IMG/VR virus record: IMGVR_UViG_3300022562_000826
Span: 1-34,998 of that record
Length of the DNA stretch: 34,998 bases
Reading direction: 5' to 3' (one strand)
Source of the DNA: a virus
This document shows positions 1 to 8,135 of this stretch, piece after piece (position 1 is the first letter of the stretch; each line of letters opens with the position of its first letter). The notes beneath the pieces are model-generated. The model was not told where the DNA came from. It saw nothing but the letters and a program-made list of their open reading frames with translations, and made no database searches. The position numbers and the translations under genes are program-made.

Positions 1-313
1 TGCCCATGATCTCCAGCGTCTGCCGGTACACGTCCTGCTCCCACTGCTCGTTGTGTAGCGTGCGGCCGAAGATGCAGATGCACGGCTCCGGGTGGTTGAA
101 CATGTAGTCCCAGAAGCCCATGTGGTCGTCGCAGCCGAACCAGCGATTGCTGCGCCACACCCAGTGCCCGATCAGGCTGGACTCGACGCTCACCCCGGTG
201 GCTGGGTCGTAGTAGAACGTCTGCATCACGCCCGTGCGCGGTGCCTCGTGCGGCGCACCGTCCTCGCTCGAGAAGGTGCTGCCGTCCGCGTACTGCACGA
301 GCCAGTCGATCAC
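1..313 (-). CDS. Hypothetical phage protein, 3' end cut by window edge
   Basis: An open frame starts with GTG at 313 and runs off the left edge, giving at least 104 residues without a stop. The start overlaps the stop of the upstream tail gene as GTGA, the junction style used throughout this operon, which supports the start. The visible part is rich in Trp, Tyr, His and Cys (for example WVWRSNRWFGCDDHMGFWDY) and looks like a compact globular domain. I do not recognise the family. By position it is the last visible gene of the tail module. Confidence is moderate because the end is missing. Confidence 0.6.
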   Translation of the reverse strand, partial: MIDWLVQYADGSTFSSEDGAPHEAPRTGVMQTFYYDPATGVSVESSLIGHWVWRSNRWFGCDDHMGFWDYMFNHPEPCICIFGRTLHNEQWEQDVYRQTLEIMG

Positions 314-2331
314 TGGATGTCGTTGTAGTTGGTGACGCGCACGCCGCTGAAGCCGCTTGCGGCGGGCCAGGCGGCAGCGACCCATAGGCCGTCGGTCAGC
401 GAGCCCGCCGAGGTGAACTCCGCGTTGATCGTGCTGCCGGTGGCTCGGCCGAACGCGGCCATCATCCAGCTCAGGCCGTTGATCTCCTCCTGGCTTTCGT
501 AGCCGCCCGTGAGGCCCGTCGGTTGGGCAAGCTCAAGGTCGCTGACCACGCAGCCAGCGAGCACGATGTCGCCAGAGCTGACGCTCAAGCTCGCATTGCC
601 GATGTCGCCCGCCGTCACATCGGTGTCGGTCTGCAGCGTCGGCGGGGTCTGACTGCGGTTCTGCAGCTCAAGGATGGCGATGGCCGAGTGCGCATCGGTC
701 GTGCTCCAGCTCACGCTGACCGTCGTGCCGGACATGCTGGCAACGGTGGACTCCAGCGCGTACCAGATGCTGATGGCGTTGTTCGTGCCCGTCTGCCGCG
801 TACCGAGCAGCGTGAGGCTTTGCCCGCCGACGCTGACGGCGAGGGCAGTCGAGCCAGCACCGTTGTAGCCCTGCGGCACGATAGCGAGGACCACGCGGTT
901 GCTGCCGGAGCTGATCGCGCGATAGAGGTCGCCTGTGTCGAGCGGGCTGTACTCGTCGAGGTTGCGCGTCAGGGTGACCCATTGCTTCACGTCGGTCGTC
1001 GCGGCGACGTAATTGCCAGTCAGCGTCTGAGGGAACGGCGTGCTCGCTCCCCACGTGGCTCCGGTGTCAGGAATGTCGAACCCACGCCAGACGCCGAGCC
1101 CGGACATGGGCTTGAAGACGAAGGCGACGTTGCCGTCATAGTTGCTGTCGTAGACCCACTCCTGCAGCGCCCTTGTGACATCCACCGACTTATCGTTGCC
1201 TGTCCCCATCGCCACGATATCTGTCGTCACCTTGCGATTGCTCAGCGTGCGCTGCGTCGGTCGGCTGGTGCCGCTCCACGCGTCCGAGCCGGTCGAGCCG
1301 ACGGCCGCATGGGTGTCGAACGTGTCACCGGACGTTGTGTTCGCTTGGATGAAGTAGACGCCGAAGCCGATCGCGGCGTCTACGATCGTATCATCCGCGC
1401 TCGGGCCAATGGTCGTGAAGCGTAGGCCGGTCCACGTCTCGGTGTCGTCCTTGCCCGTGCTGTTGTGCGCGTCTCCCGTCTCCAGCGCGCCCGCGTACTC
1501 CTCCACGTCGTCGTTGTCGGTCGGGATCGTTTCGCTGATCGCGTCGTTCATCTTGACCGGATACTCGACCCCGGCCAGGGCCTCGGGGACGGGCGAGGTC
1601 ACGCGGGTCTGCTCGTTCATGTCCCAGACGCGCCCCGTCCATTGCTTGCGGACGGTGATGCGCTGGCGACCGTCGGGCAGAAGCTCTAGCTGCGGCCCGC
1701 CGAAGTCGTCCACCTCGAGCCACCGCTGTCTCGGCCGGCCCGCCGCCCAGGCGGAACGGTCGGCGGTATCGAGGAGGTTCTCGCGGCACGCCCTGGCGTC
1801 TGGCTCGAACTTGAAGTTGTCTGCGATGTCGAAGCCCGTGTATTCCCAGGTCCAGTCGCGGGGCGCGTTGTCGCCGTACAGCCAGATGCCGTCGCGGACG
1901 GGGCCAGCGGTGAGCGCGAACCGGCGCACCGTGTTCGGGCCCACGGTGTAGTCGAGCAGGTTGGGCGCGGGCTGGTTTTCGTCGCCGGCCGACAGGTCGC
2001 CCTGGCCCGTCTCGTATAGGCGGCAGTCCATCACGGTGCCGTTGCGATGCACCATCTTCCAGGTGCTCGGTCCCGTGACGTAGACCTTCCGGGCGTCGGT
2101 CTCGCAGCTGTAGCCGTCGCCGTCGGCGTTCCACTTTAGGCGGCGCGTGCGAACCTCGCCCAGATCGTCAACGTAGTGGACCGGGGTGGTGGCTGTCTGG
2201 AACCCCGTCTTGCCGCCTGGCATGTCCCAGGTCTTGGTGTGCAGCTGCGGCTCGCCGCCGCGCTTCCTGTCTTCGGTGCGCTCGCGGAGCGCGCCTACCA
2301 GATCGTCAAGGATGCTGCCGTCGGGCTTCAT
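310..2331 (-). CDS. Large virion protein, probable tail fibre/receptor-binding component
   Basis: This 673-residue protein starts at ATG 2331, overlapping the upstream stop by four bases (ATGA). The N-terminal third is rich in aromatic and acidic residues. The middle part (about 360-470) has the alternating Ser/Thr/Asp pattern and the DVTRALQEWV and NVAFVFKP stretches seen in DNRLRE-like jelly-roll repeats of surface proteins. The C-terminal 200 residues are Ser/Thr/Gly-rich beta-strand repeats ending in WVAAAWPAASGFSGVRV, typical of phage fibre or spike tips. Position at the end of the structural operon agrees with a tail role. The assignment rests on composition and context, not a sure family match. 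Confidence 0.6.
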   Translation of the reverse strand: MKPDGSILDDLVGALRERTEDRKRGGEPQLHTKTWDMPGGKTGFQTATTPVHYVDDLGEVRTRRLKWNADGDGYSCETDARKVYVTGPSTWKMVHRNGTVMDCRLYETGQGDLSAGDENQPAPNLLDYTVGPNTVRRFALTAGPVRDGIWLYGDNAPRDWTWEYTGFDIADNFKFEPDARACRENLLDTADRSAWAAGRPRQRWLEVDDFGGPQLELLPDGRQRITVRKQWTGRVWDMNEQTRVTSPVPEALAGVEYPVKMNDAISETIPTDNDDVEEYAGALETGDAHNSTGKDDTETWTGLRFTTIGPSADDTIVDAAIGFGVYFIQANTTSGDTFDTHAAVGSTGSDAWSGTSRPTQRTLSNRKVTTDIVAMGTGNDKSVDVTRALQEWVYDSNYDGNVAFVFKPMSGLGVWRGFDIPDTGATWGASTPFPQTLTGNYVAATTDVKQWVTLTRNLDEYSPLDTGDLYRAISSGSNRVVLAIVPQGYNGAGSTALAVSVGGQSLTLLGTRQTGTNNAISIWYALESTVASMSGTTVSVSWSTTDAHSAIAILELQNRSQTPPTLQTDTDVTAGDIGNASLSVSSGDIVLAGCVVSDLELAQPTGLTGGYESQEEINGLSWMMAAFGRATGSTINAEFTSAGSLTDGLWVAAAWPAASGFSGVRVTNYNDIQ

Positions 2332-3062
2332 CGGAGGTAGCTCAGCTCCCCGGCCCAGGCGTCGGGCGACACCTCGGCACGCACGGGTGAGCCCTCGACC
2401 AGCGCGTGTCGCTGGAAGCGGTTCAGCTCGGGCTTGACCGTCTGGCTCGCCACCATCGGGTCGATGGGCCAACCGCGCTGCGCGAGGCGGGTCCAATAGT
2501 GGTAACGCTTGAGCGACGAGGGGTCGAACAGGTGCTGCGCCCAGGCCAGGGTCTTCCGCTTGGTCGGTGCGCTGTCGTAGAAGCTGCACACGTTCAGGTA
2601 GTGCTCGGCCGGCCCTACGTTGTACTCCTGGCCCATGGCGGCCCAGCTTTGCCGGACCTCCTCGTAGTCGCGCAGCAGCACGAGCAGCGTGACCGTCTTC
2701 GGCATCACCCTGGGCCAGACAGGGCTCTCGATGTGGTGCTTGACCAGGCAGCCGTCGGGGAGGCCGCGAGCCAGCCAGTAGGACCAGCAGCCGGGGTTCT
2801 CGCACGCCCTACGCTTGACTCGCTTGCCACCGCCACGGTGCCGGTTCATGGCGAGCATTTCGTGGCGGCGACACGGGTCGCAGAACTCCAGCTCCACCAG
2901 CTCGCCGTCGTTGAACTGGTAGCCACCGGGACCAGCGTCCATGCCCCGGAACCGCTCGTACCGCTCAGGCGTGGCAACGGGCTGGAGGTCCGAGCTGGCC
3001 CGCACGGCCTTCATGGCCGCGTTGGTGAAGCTCCGCTGCGTGCCCGCGATGACGTAGATCAT
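2328..3062 (-). CDS. Sulfotransferase-like P-loop protein
   Basis: The 244-residue product begins MIYVIAGTQRSFTNAAM. The GTQRSFTNA segment directly after the first beta strand resembles the 5'-phosphosulfate loop of sulfotransferases (G-x-x-R-S-x-T). Residues near 135 read LVLLRDYEEVRQS, which fits the 3'-phosphate motif (R followed by S eight residues on). Between them lies an insertion with Cys pairs (CDPCRRH and CENPGC) that could bind zinc. The family transfers sulfate from PAPS to hydroxyl groups of glycans or proteins. It overlaps both neighbours by ATGA junctions. Fold assignment is moderate; the substrate is unknown. Confidence 0.55.
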   Translation of the reverse strand: MIYVIAGTQRSFTNAAMKAVRASSDLQPVATPERYERFRGMDAGPGGYQFNDGELVELEFCDPCRRHEMLAMNRHRGGGKRVKRRACENPGCWSYWLARGLPDGCLVKHHIESPVWPRVMPKTVTLLVLLRDYEEVRQSWAAMGQEYNVGPAEHYLNVCSFYDSAPTKRKTLAWAQHLFDPSSLKRYHYWTRLAQRGWPIDPMVASQTVKPELNRFQRHALVEGSPVRAEVSPDAWAGELSYLR

Positions 3063-4514
3063 GCCCTCGGGATCTCCGCGACGTACAGGCTGTAATCGTT
3101 GTTCGCGTTCGTGCCGTTGGTGCTGTTGCGGCTCGTCCAGATCACGAGATGCCCGCTCGGGCTGATGTTCGCGAACGGCAGCGACCAGTAGCTGGCGGTG
3201 TTGTTGTTGCTGCCGGTGTGCGCGACCAGCCTGGCGTCTGAGCCGTCAGCGCGAATCATGCAGACCGCGAAGTGACCGAGCACGTAGGTCGCGTTGTTCC
3301 AGCCGCCGTCGTGCATACTGGCAGCGACATACCATTGATCTGTCCCCGATCCCTGGTTGGACCATGCGCCCGACAGGTGCGTTTCGAGGTCGTCGAAACA
3401 CATCTTGTCCATCGTGTGCGTGGCGGCCCCTTGCCCGCTGCCCGTCGGGTCGATGCGGTGGTACCCACCGTTGTCCCAATCGGTGGACACAAAGTAGCCA
3501 CGCAGGTTCGCGTTATGGGCAAACGCTTTGCCGCTATTGCTGCGAACAGCGGACAACGTGTCCTGCTCGATGTCCCAAATCTGAAAGTTGTACGTGGGGT
3601 AGTCGCTCTGCTGCGCGCAGGCGACGTATCGTCCGTTGCGCTCCATGCGCGGTTCGTTCAACGTGCAGGCGATTGTATCGGTGGCATTCGTGAACTGGTT
3701 CCAGTAGCCCGCGCCGCTGGTCGTGTGCCATACAAATACGCTGTCCGACGCCGAGCAGTTGAGCCAAGGCGAGCCCTGTGGGCTGGTCAGCGTATGCGGG
3801 AAGTTCGTGCCGCTTTCCGCGATGGAATCGCCCGCTGTATCGTAGCGCCTGAGCGAGCCCGACATAACGAAATATGCGATGCGCCTCGCGGTAGTTGCTG
3901 ACCGTGCCGCCGATCTGGTAATCCACGAGCCATGTGCGCGTATCGTCGCCCTGCCAGATGGCGATCGTGAACATGTCACCGTTATCGCCCCAGGGATGCG
4001 AGATGTACGTGCCGCCGTCGGAATACATGCTGCCGAACCCCAGCCCGCCGCTGTAGGGCAACGTGTCGTCGGTCAGCTTCGTGACCAGCGCGCCCGACGT
4101 TGTGTCGGTGTAGCTATAGCCTGCGGCCTTGCTGCCGAGCGCGTGGTCCACGAACTGCGCCCACACCGGGTCGATCGGGTTGCCGGTCAGCATCGTCGGC
4201 AACTGCGTCGGGTCCGGGGCGCCCAAGCCGCTGGGTGTGTCCGTAGCGTCGTTGTACCACGTGGTGGTTGTGCGCGGCGACATGTCGGCCTGCAGGCTGC
4301 CCCAGCCCCAGCTGCCCAGCGCGACCAGGGCCACGCCGCCTAGGCCGTAGCGTAGGAGCGTGCGCCTGGCGATGTGCCTGGCCTCCTCGCGGAGGATGTC
4401 GGCAGCGGCGTCGCCTAGTGCCTGGAGGGTGTCCTCGCGCTTGCGGCGCAGGGCGAATACGGCCATGGCGATGGCGGCCAGAACCACCAGGGCGGCGGAC
4501 ACGTGGTCGCTCAC
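3059..4514 (-). CDS. Membrane-anchored beta-propeller protein, interrupted by a frameshift near 3872
   Basis: The gene starts at GTG 4514 (GTGA overlap with the upstream sulfotransferase stop). Its first 60 residues hold a hydrophobic helix (AALVVLAAIAMAVFAL), an amphipathic helix and a second hydrophobic helix (LGGVALVALGSWGWG). About 213 residues in, the protein-like sequence jumps to another frame and continues for about 270 residues to the stop at 3059. The C-terminal part has TolB/WD40-like blades (IWDIEQDT, ISPSGHLVIWTSRN). Beyond 3872 the original frame stays open to 3534 but becomes Arg-rich with no protein character. Dropping one T of the minus-strand TTT at 3872-3870 restores one frame of about 484 residues reading HRIFVMSGS across the joint. 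A separate start at ATG 3865 is the alternative. Confidence 0.55.
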
Positions 4515-5062
4515 GGTGCCTCCTCGAAGGTGTAGCCCCACCGCTCGATGTCCTCGCCGTAGACGGCGGCCACGATGCGCCTCGACTTGTCGGTGTAGTA
4601 CGTGCTGTAGTGCCGCCTCGGCGTGGAGGCGTGGCCGCGCTGGCTTTCCCTGGCCCCGTGGTGGGTCACCGGCACCGGACGCCCCAGGGCGCCCGCGAGG
4701 AGCTCCACGTCGCGCCTGTCTTCGAAGCGGCCGACGAAGTTCGCGTGCCTCAGCCACGTGCTGCACGGCGCAGCGATCGGGATGCCATCCCACAGCGCGG
4801 CGATCATGCGCGCGCCTGCGCCCTCGAGTAGCCAGCCGTTGAACGTGACCTGCCCCTCCCGCGGCTCCTCCGGGTGCAGCAGGTGGAAGACGCTGACGAG
4901 CCGGTCCCAGGGGTTGCGGCAGAACCCGTAGGTCCACCGCTCCCCCCGAGACAGCTCGTGCCCTAGGTACTCAGGCGGGCCCAGCCTCCACGCAGACGTG
5001 AGGGTCGTGCCACCTGTCCTCGGGACATGCAGGAACCGGATGCCATCAGTCGACGACGGCAA
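4511..5062 (-). CDS. Sulfotransferase (Sulfotransfer_2-like)
   Basis: This 183-residue protein shows the classic order of the carbohydrate sulfotransferase family. FLHVPRTGGTTL near residues 10-21 is the 5'-phosphosulfate loop. GFCRNPWDRLVSVFHLL near 46-62 is the 3'-phosphate-binding motif. The tail HYSTYYTDKSRRIVAAVYGED ends as in bacterial and phage relatives, with a conserved Tyr-rich helix before the C-terminal strand. The enzyme would move sulfate from PAPS to a sugar hydroxyl. The start is TTG 5062, overlapping the upstream gene by 17 bases and lacking a clear ribosome site, so the first residues are uncertain. It is shorter than cellular homologues. No PAPS-synthesis genes are visible. 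Confidence 0.8.
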   Translation of the reverse strand: MPSSTDGIRFLHVPRTGGTTLTSAWRLGPPEYLGHELSRGERWTYGFCRNPWDRLVSVFHLLHPEEPREGQVTFNGWLLEGAGARMIAALWDGIPIAAPCSTWLRHANFVGRFEDRRDVELLAGALGRPVPVTHHGARESQRGHASTPRRHYSTYYTDKSRRIVAAVYGEDIERWGYTFEEAP

Positions 5063-5297
5063 GGCCGGGCCTGTCCGGGTCAGGCGTGTCGCGGAGACGC
5101 TGCAGGTGCGATTCGGACTTCCGCACCTGCGCCCTCGCGATCACGGTCTCGTCGATCAGCTGGTTGATCGTTTCGCGGAGTCGCCTTTCCACCATCTCGA
5201 GCGCCTGCTTCGCGCTCCGCAGGTCGTTCTCCGCGCCGTTGATCCGCGCCTCATGCAGCGTCCAGTTGTTCTTCTTGACGGTGCCGTCGATTGCCAC
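5046..5297 (-). CDS. Small coiled-coil protein
   Basis: The 83-residue product has a long heptad-patterned helix from about residue 18 to 70 (LRSAKQALEMVERRLRETIN), so it should form a coiled coil. It starts at GTG 5297 behind a strong ribosome site (AGAGGAGG, spacing about 5). There is no signal peptide or membrane segment. It sits between a structural protein and a sulfotransferase in the tail module. Function unknown; a trimeric or dimeric connector or chaperone for a tail part would fit, as inference only. Confidence 0.7.
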   Translation of the reverse strand: MAIDGTVKKNNWTLHEARINGAENDLRSAKQALEMVERRLRETINQLIDETVIARAQVRKSESHLQRLRDTPDPDRPGLAVVD

Positions 5298-5307
5298 GAG
5301 ACCTCCT

Positions 5308-5967
5308 CTAGGCGTCGGCGGCCGTGATCGTGTAGGTGATGTCGATCGTGTCGGTCGCGGTCATCGCCTTCGACGCGCCGAACAGCGAGTAGCAGAACAG
5401 CGTGCCGCCGCCGGCGGTGTTCGCGATCGTGTTGAGCGCGGTACCGCCACCGACGATGCTCGCCCCGTAGAGCGTGACCGTCGTGTTCGCGGTGTACGTG
5501 GCCGGCGAGGCGTTCGTCAGCTGCTGCGAGCTGGCGCCGCCCTCGCCCCAGGTCTGCCGGATCGTCTCGGTCACGTCCGAGCCCGCGATCTCCGTATAGG
5601 TCGGAGTCGCGTAGGTCATTCCGGCGGCCGGCGTCGTGTTCGTCTTCACGGCCGCGATACGCCAGCTGGTGATCGCCGTCGCGCCGGACATGCCGGCGTC
5701 GAGGATGTAGTTGAGCCCCTGGTTCGTGACGAGGTTGTGGACCATCTCCTCGTCGACGAGGTCGCGGCCCTGACGCATCGCCTCCGATCGCCCGACCTCG
5801 TTGATCAGCTGGTCCCAGTGGCGGTTGCGCTTGTACAGCTTGACGCCGAAGACGCCGCCGCTGCGCGCGCGCAGCTCCTCCACCTTCTGGGGCGTGCTGA
5901 GGTCGAGCCCGAGCAGCATGGCGCGCTCGGCATTGTCGCGGATGAACTGCTCGGTGGTGTAGAGCAT
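5308..5967 (-). CDS. Phage structural protein, putative tail component
   Basis: The 219-residue product has an N-terminal helical half (MLYTTEQFIRDNAERAM through about 90) and a Thr/Ala-rich beta half. The block VHNLVTNQGLNYILDAGMSG followed by a Trp-containing strand resembles a pattern I associate with podovirus virion proteins, where a NLV-x-x-GLNxxLD motif precedes an Ig-like or jelly-roll domain. The C-terminus (DTIDITYTITAADA) is typical of beta-sandwich virion subunits. It starts at ATG 5967 with a weak purine-rich site. It lies between head-tail genes and the fibre module. Confidence 0.6.
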   Translation of the reverse strand: MLYTTEQFIRDNAERAMLLGLDLSTPQKVEELRARSGGVFGVKLYKRNRHWDQLINEVGRSEAMRQGRDLVDEEMVHNLVTNQGLNYILDAGMSGATAITSWRIAAVKTNTTPAAGMTYATPTYTEIAGSDVTETIRQTWGEGGASSQQLTNASPATYTANTTVTLYGASIVGGGTALNTIANTAGGGTLFCYSLFGASKAMTATDTIDITYTITAADA

Positions 5968-5992
5968 CTGTCTCGTTCCTGTGGTGAGGTAC

Positions 5993-6451
5993 TTAGGGCT
6001 GATTTGCTACGAAGCGGATCTGCAGGTCGCTGTAGTCGGTGATCGCGTCCGCTTCCGCGCCCGACAGCGTGTCCGAGGTGGTCGTCTGCGAGTCTGGGAT
6101 CGCGGTGTCGCTGTACGTGTTGATCAGCGTGCCCTGCGCGCCCTCGCTCACGTAGCCCTGCCTCAGCTCAACGGTGAGGTCGATCTGCGAGCCGCCGGCG
6201 GAGTCCTTCCCGCGACGCCAGCGCATGATGTGCCCGGTCGAGACCGCTGGGTCCTCCGGGTCCGACAGGTGGAACGCGCACGCGGCACTCGACGGCGCGC
6301 TCGGTGACTCGATGTAGGTCGCATCGTCGCCGGCACCGATCGAGCCCGGCGTGCCCGGCACGATGCCGTCGTAGAGGTTGACCGCCGACGCAGCCTCGTC
6401 GAGCCAGCTGCCGTCGGTGATGTCAGCGTTCGGGGTCGCGTACTGAGCCAT
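5993..6451 (-). CDS. Hypothetical virion protein
   Basis: This 152-residue acidic protein is dominated by beta-prone, Ser/Thr/Asp-rich sequence. HIMRWRRGKDSAGGSQIDLTVELRQG suggests a strand-turn-strand core with a basic loop. No signal peptide or membrane segment is present. Its start joins the upstream stop as TGATG at 6451, giving tight translational coupling. Position and composition suggest a tail or neck subunit; the family is not recognised. Confidence 0.6.
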   Translation of the reverse strand: MAQYATPNADITDGSWLDEAASAVNLYDGIVPGTPGSIGAGDDATYIESPSAPSSAACAFHLSDPEDPAVSTGHIMRWRRGKDSAGGSQIDLTVELRQGYVSEGAQGTLINTYSDTAIPDSQTTTSDTLSGAEADAITDYSDLQIRFVANQP

Positions 6452-6771
6452 CAGTCACCCCTCCGCCTGCGCGTGTCCGCGATGACCTTCGACTTGCCGA
6501 GGAGCTGCTTCGACACGACCCAGCGCCCGCCCTTGTGCCACTCGACGAGCTGCAGCCCGTGGTGGGGCGCCCATCGCATCCGGCCACCGCGCAGCCACGG
6601 CACGCTGAACCCGAGCCGCGGGGTGAGCGTGATGTGGTAGGGCCGCAGCGGCTTCGGGCCCCACTGCACGAGCGTGCGGACCTTCGCCATGCGCCAGCGG
6701 TTGAACGGCGCGCGTCCCCAGATCGCGAACACGACCACGACCACGACGAGCACGACGGCGGCCTCAACCAT
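6451..6771 (-). CDS. Small single-span membrane protein, very basic
   Basis: Translation from ATG 6771 gives 106 residues: an N-terminal hydrophobic helix (AAVVLVVVVVVFAIWG, residues 4-19) followed by a strongly basic soluble part ending in DTRRRRGD. It is joined to the upstream adaptor gene and the downstream gene by TGATG overlaps at both ends, so it is clearly a gene of the structural operon. A type I/III membrane topology with a cytoplasmic basic tail is likely. Function unknown. Confidence 0.6.
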   Translation of the reverse strand: MVEAAVVLVVVVVVFAIWGRAPFNRWRMAKVRTLVQWGPKPLRPYHITLTPRLGFSVPWLRGGRMRWAPHHGLQLVEWHKGGRWVVSKQLLGKSKVIADTRRRRGD

Positions 6772-7487
6772 CAGACGATCCACCGGCCGCGCCCGGCGAC
6801 CGTCTGGACCTGCCTCGAGCCACGGGTGAGGCGCCCGCGCCGGTACGCCTCCTTCTGGGCCGAGGCGAGGTTCTGCGTGATGGCGCTGCGCTGCTCCTGC
6901 CCGCCGCTGAACCACGCCTGGTTCATCGCGTAGTCCGCCGCGTAGGCCGGCACCAGCGGGCGGTCGTCGGCCCGCATCTCGATGTTGGTGCCGTCCGCCA
7001 GCGTGTCGAGCCGGCGGTAGTAGTACGGCAGCAGCGTCGTGGGCACCGCGGCGCCACGCGCGAAGTGGACATAGGCCAGGTCCGTTGCCGGCGTCGCGTC
7101 CCACTCGATCCAGTAGTAGTTGCCGATCGCACGGCGGCCGGTGTTCTCGGTGACCTCCATGCCCCACGGCAGGCCGGTCGAGTACCGCAGCCCCGACACG
7201 TACTGCTTCGGATCGGCCTCGAGCTGCAGAAAGTCAGCGGGCAGCGCCGCCTTCCTGTTCGGGTCCGAGCCGCTCACCGACAGGGCGCTTCCGATCGTGC
7301 GCCACTGCGAGCCCATCCCGATGCCGATCAGGAAGAGCTGGGCGCGCGCCGCCCCCACGTCGAGTGCCTCATAGGCTCCCTCGAGCGTGCTGTTATCGTG
7401 CTCAGTCATGTCCTCGTCGGTCGAGTCCGCGTTGACAAGACGAAAGAACGCGCGCAGGGCGGACGCCCTGTCGGTGAGCAGGCTCAC
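6771..7487 (-). CDS. Putative head-to-tail adaptor/connector protein
   Basis: The 238-residue protein begins with a helical segment (LTDRASALRAFFRLVNADS) and carries ALPADFLQLEADPKQYVSG followed by WGMEVTENTGRR, YYWIEWD and LPYYYRRLDTLA. This order (a PxDFxxL turn, a strand, an aromatic strand, then YYRR) is what I know from adaptor proteins of podovirus-like phages that dock under the portal. It starts at GTG 7487. Located between capsid and tail genes, as expected for a neck protein. The call is by pattern and context. Confidence 0.6.
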   Translation of the reverse strand: MSLLTDRASALRAFFRLVNADSTDEDMTEHDNSTLEGAYEALDVGAARAQLFLIGIGMGSQWRTIGSALSVSGSDPNRKAALPADFLQLEADPKQYVSGLRYSTGLPWGMEVTENTGRRAIGNYYWIEWDATPATDLAYVHFARGAAVPTTLLPYYYRRLDTLADGTNIEMRADDRPLVPAYAADYAMNQAWFSGGQEQRSAITQNLASAQKEAYRRGRLTRGSRQVQTVAGRGRWIV

Positions 7488-7493
7488 GTTCCG

Positions 7494-8135
7494 TTACCCG
7501 GCCGGCTGCACGTAGTCGGGCGGCGGCGCCTCGTCATCGCCGAGCGCCTCACCGTCCGACATCGAGGCCATCAGCTCCGACTCGAGGTCCTCGCCGAGGA
7601 TCTCCTGCTGCATGGCAGCGATCGCCTCCTCGGTCACGTCGATCTCGACCGAGTCTTCCGGCTCGTCGCCGAGGATCTGGCGCTTGATCACCTGAACTAG
7701 CTCGGCCGCGCTGATGCCTGCGGCGGACGACTCGCGGACGAACTCCTTGAAGAAGTTCGCCTCGGCCTCGCGCCGCTCGATCTCGGCCCGCTCTTCCGGG
7801 GTCATCTCGAAGTGGTAGACGCGCTTCACGTGCCTGCCGTTCATCTCCTGCAGCACGTAGCGGATCGTCTTGTACTTCACGTCCTTCACGAGGATCTGGT
7901 AGAGCGGCTCGCCGGACACGCTGCGCTTCCAGACCTCGTTGCCCTTCTCGTCGAGCTTCGGCCGGGCGGACGCCTTCGTGCCGGGGACGTCGAGCACCGT
8001 CTCGGTGTAGATGATCTTCTGGTCGTGGACCGAGCTTGCGTCGCGGAACACGCCCTCGACCTCAGCACCGCGCGGCGGCCGGAGCGGGACAGGCGGCAGG
8101 TTGCTCTGGTTGTTCATCACGTGCTCGTAATTCAT
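7494..8135 (-). CDS. Hypothetical acidic phage protein in head-tail module
   Basis: This 213-residue protein is lysine- and glutamate-rich in the middle (MTPEERAEIERREAEANFF, probably helical) and ends in a very acidic, Pro-rich tail. It starts at ATG 8135 behind GAGGTGAGGA. No signal or membrane segment is seen. A role as a minor virion or assembly protein would fit its place between capsid and adaptor genes. Family not recognised. Confidence 0.6.
   Translation of the reverse strand: MNYEHVMNNQSNLPPVPLRPPRGAEVEGVFRDASSVHDQKIIYTETVLDVPGTKASARPKLDEKGNEVWKRSVSGEPLYQILVKDVKYKTIRYVLQEMNGRHVKRVYHFEMTPEERAEIERREAEANFFKEFVRESSAAGISAAELVQVIKRQILGDEPEDSVEIDVTEEAIAAMQQEILGEDLESELMASMSDGEALGDDEAPPPDYVQPAG

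Noticed and set aside
523-1951. Long rightward open frames opposite the fibre gene
   Set aside because: They mirror the codon pattern of the leftward gene, have no ribosome sites and no recognisable domains; typical of GC-rich DNA.
3534-3870. Open frame continuing past the propeller frameshift to 3534
   Set aside because: Arg/His/Gly-rich shadow sequence without protein character, while the other frame shows clear propeller blades.
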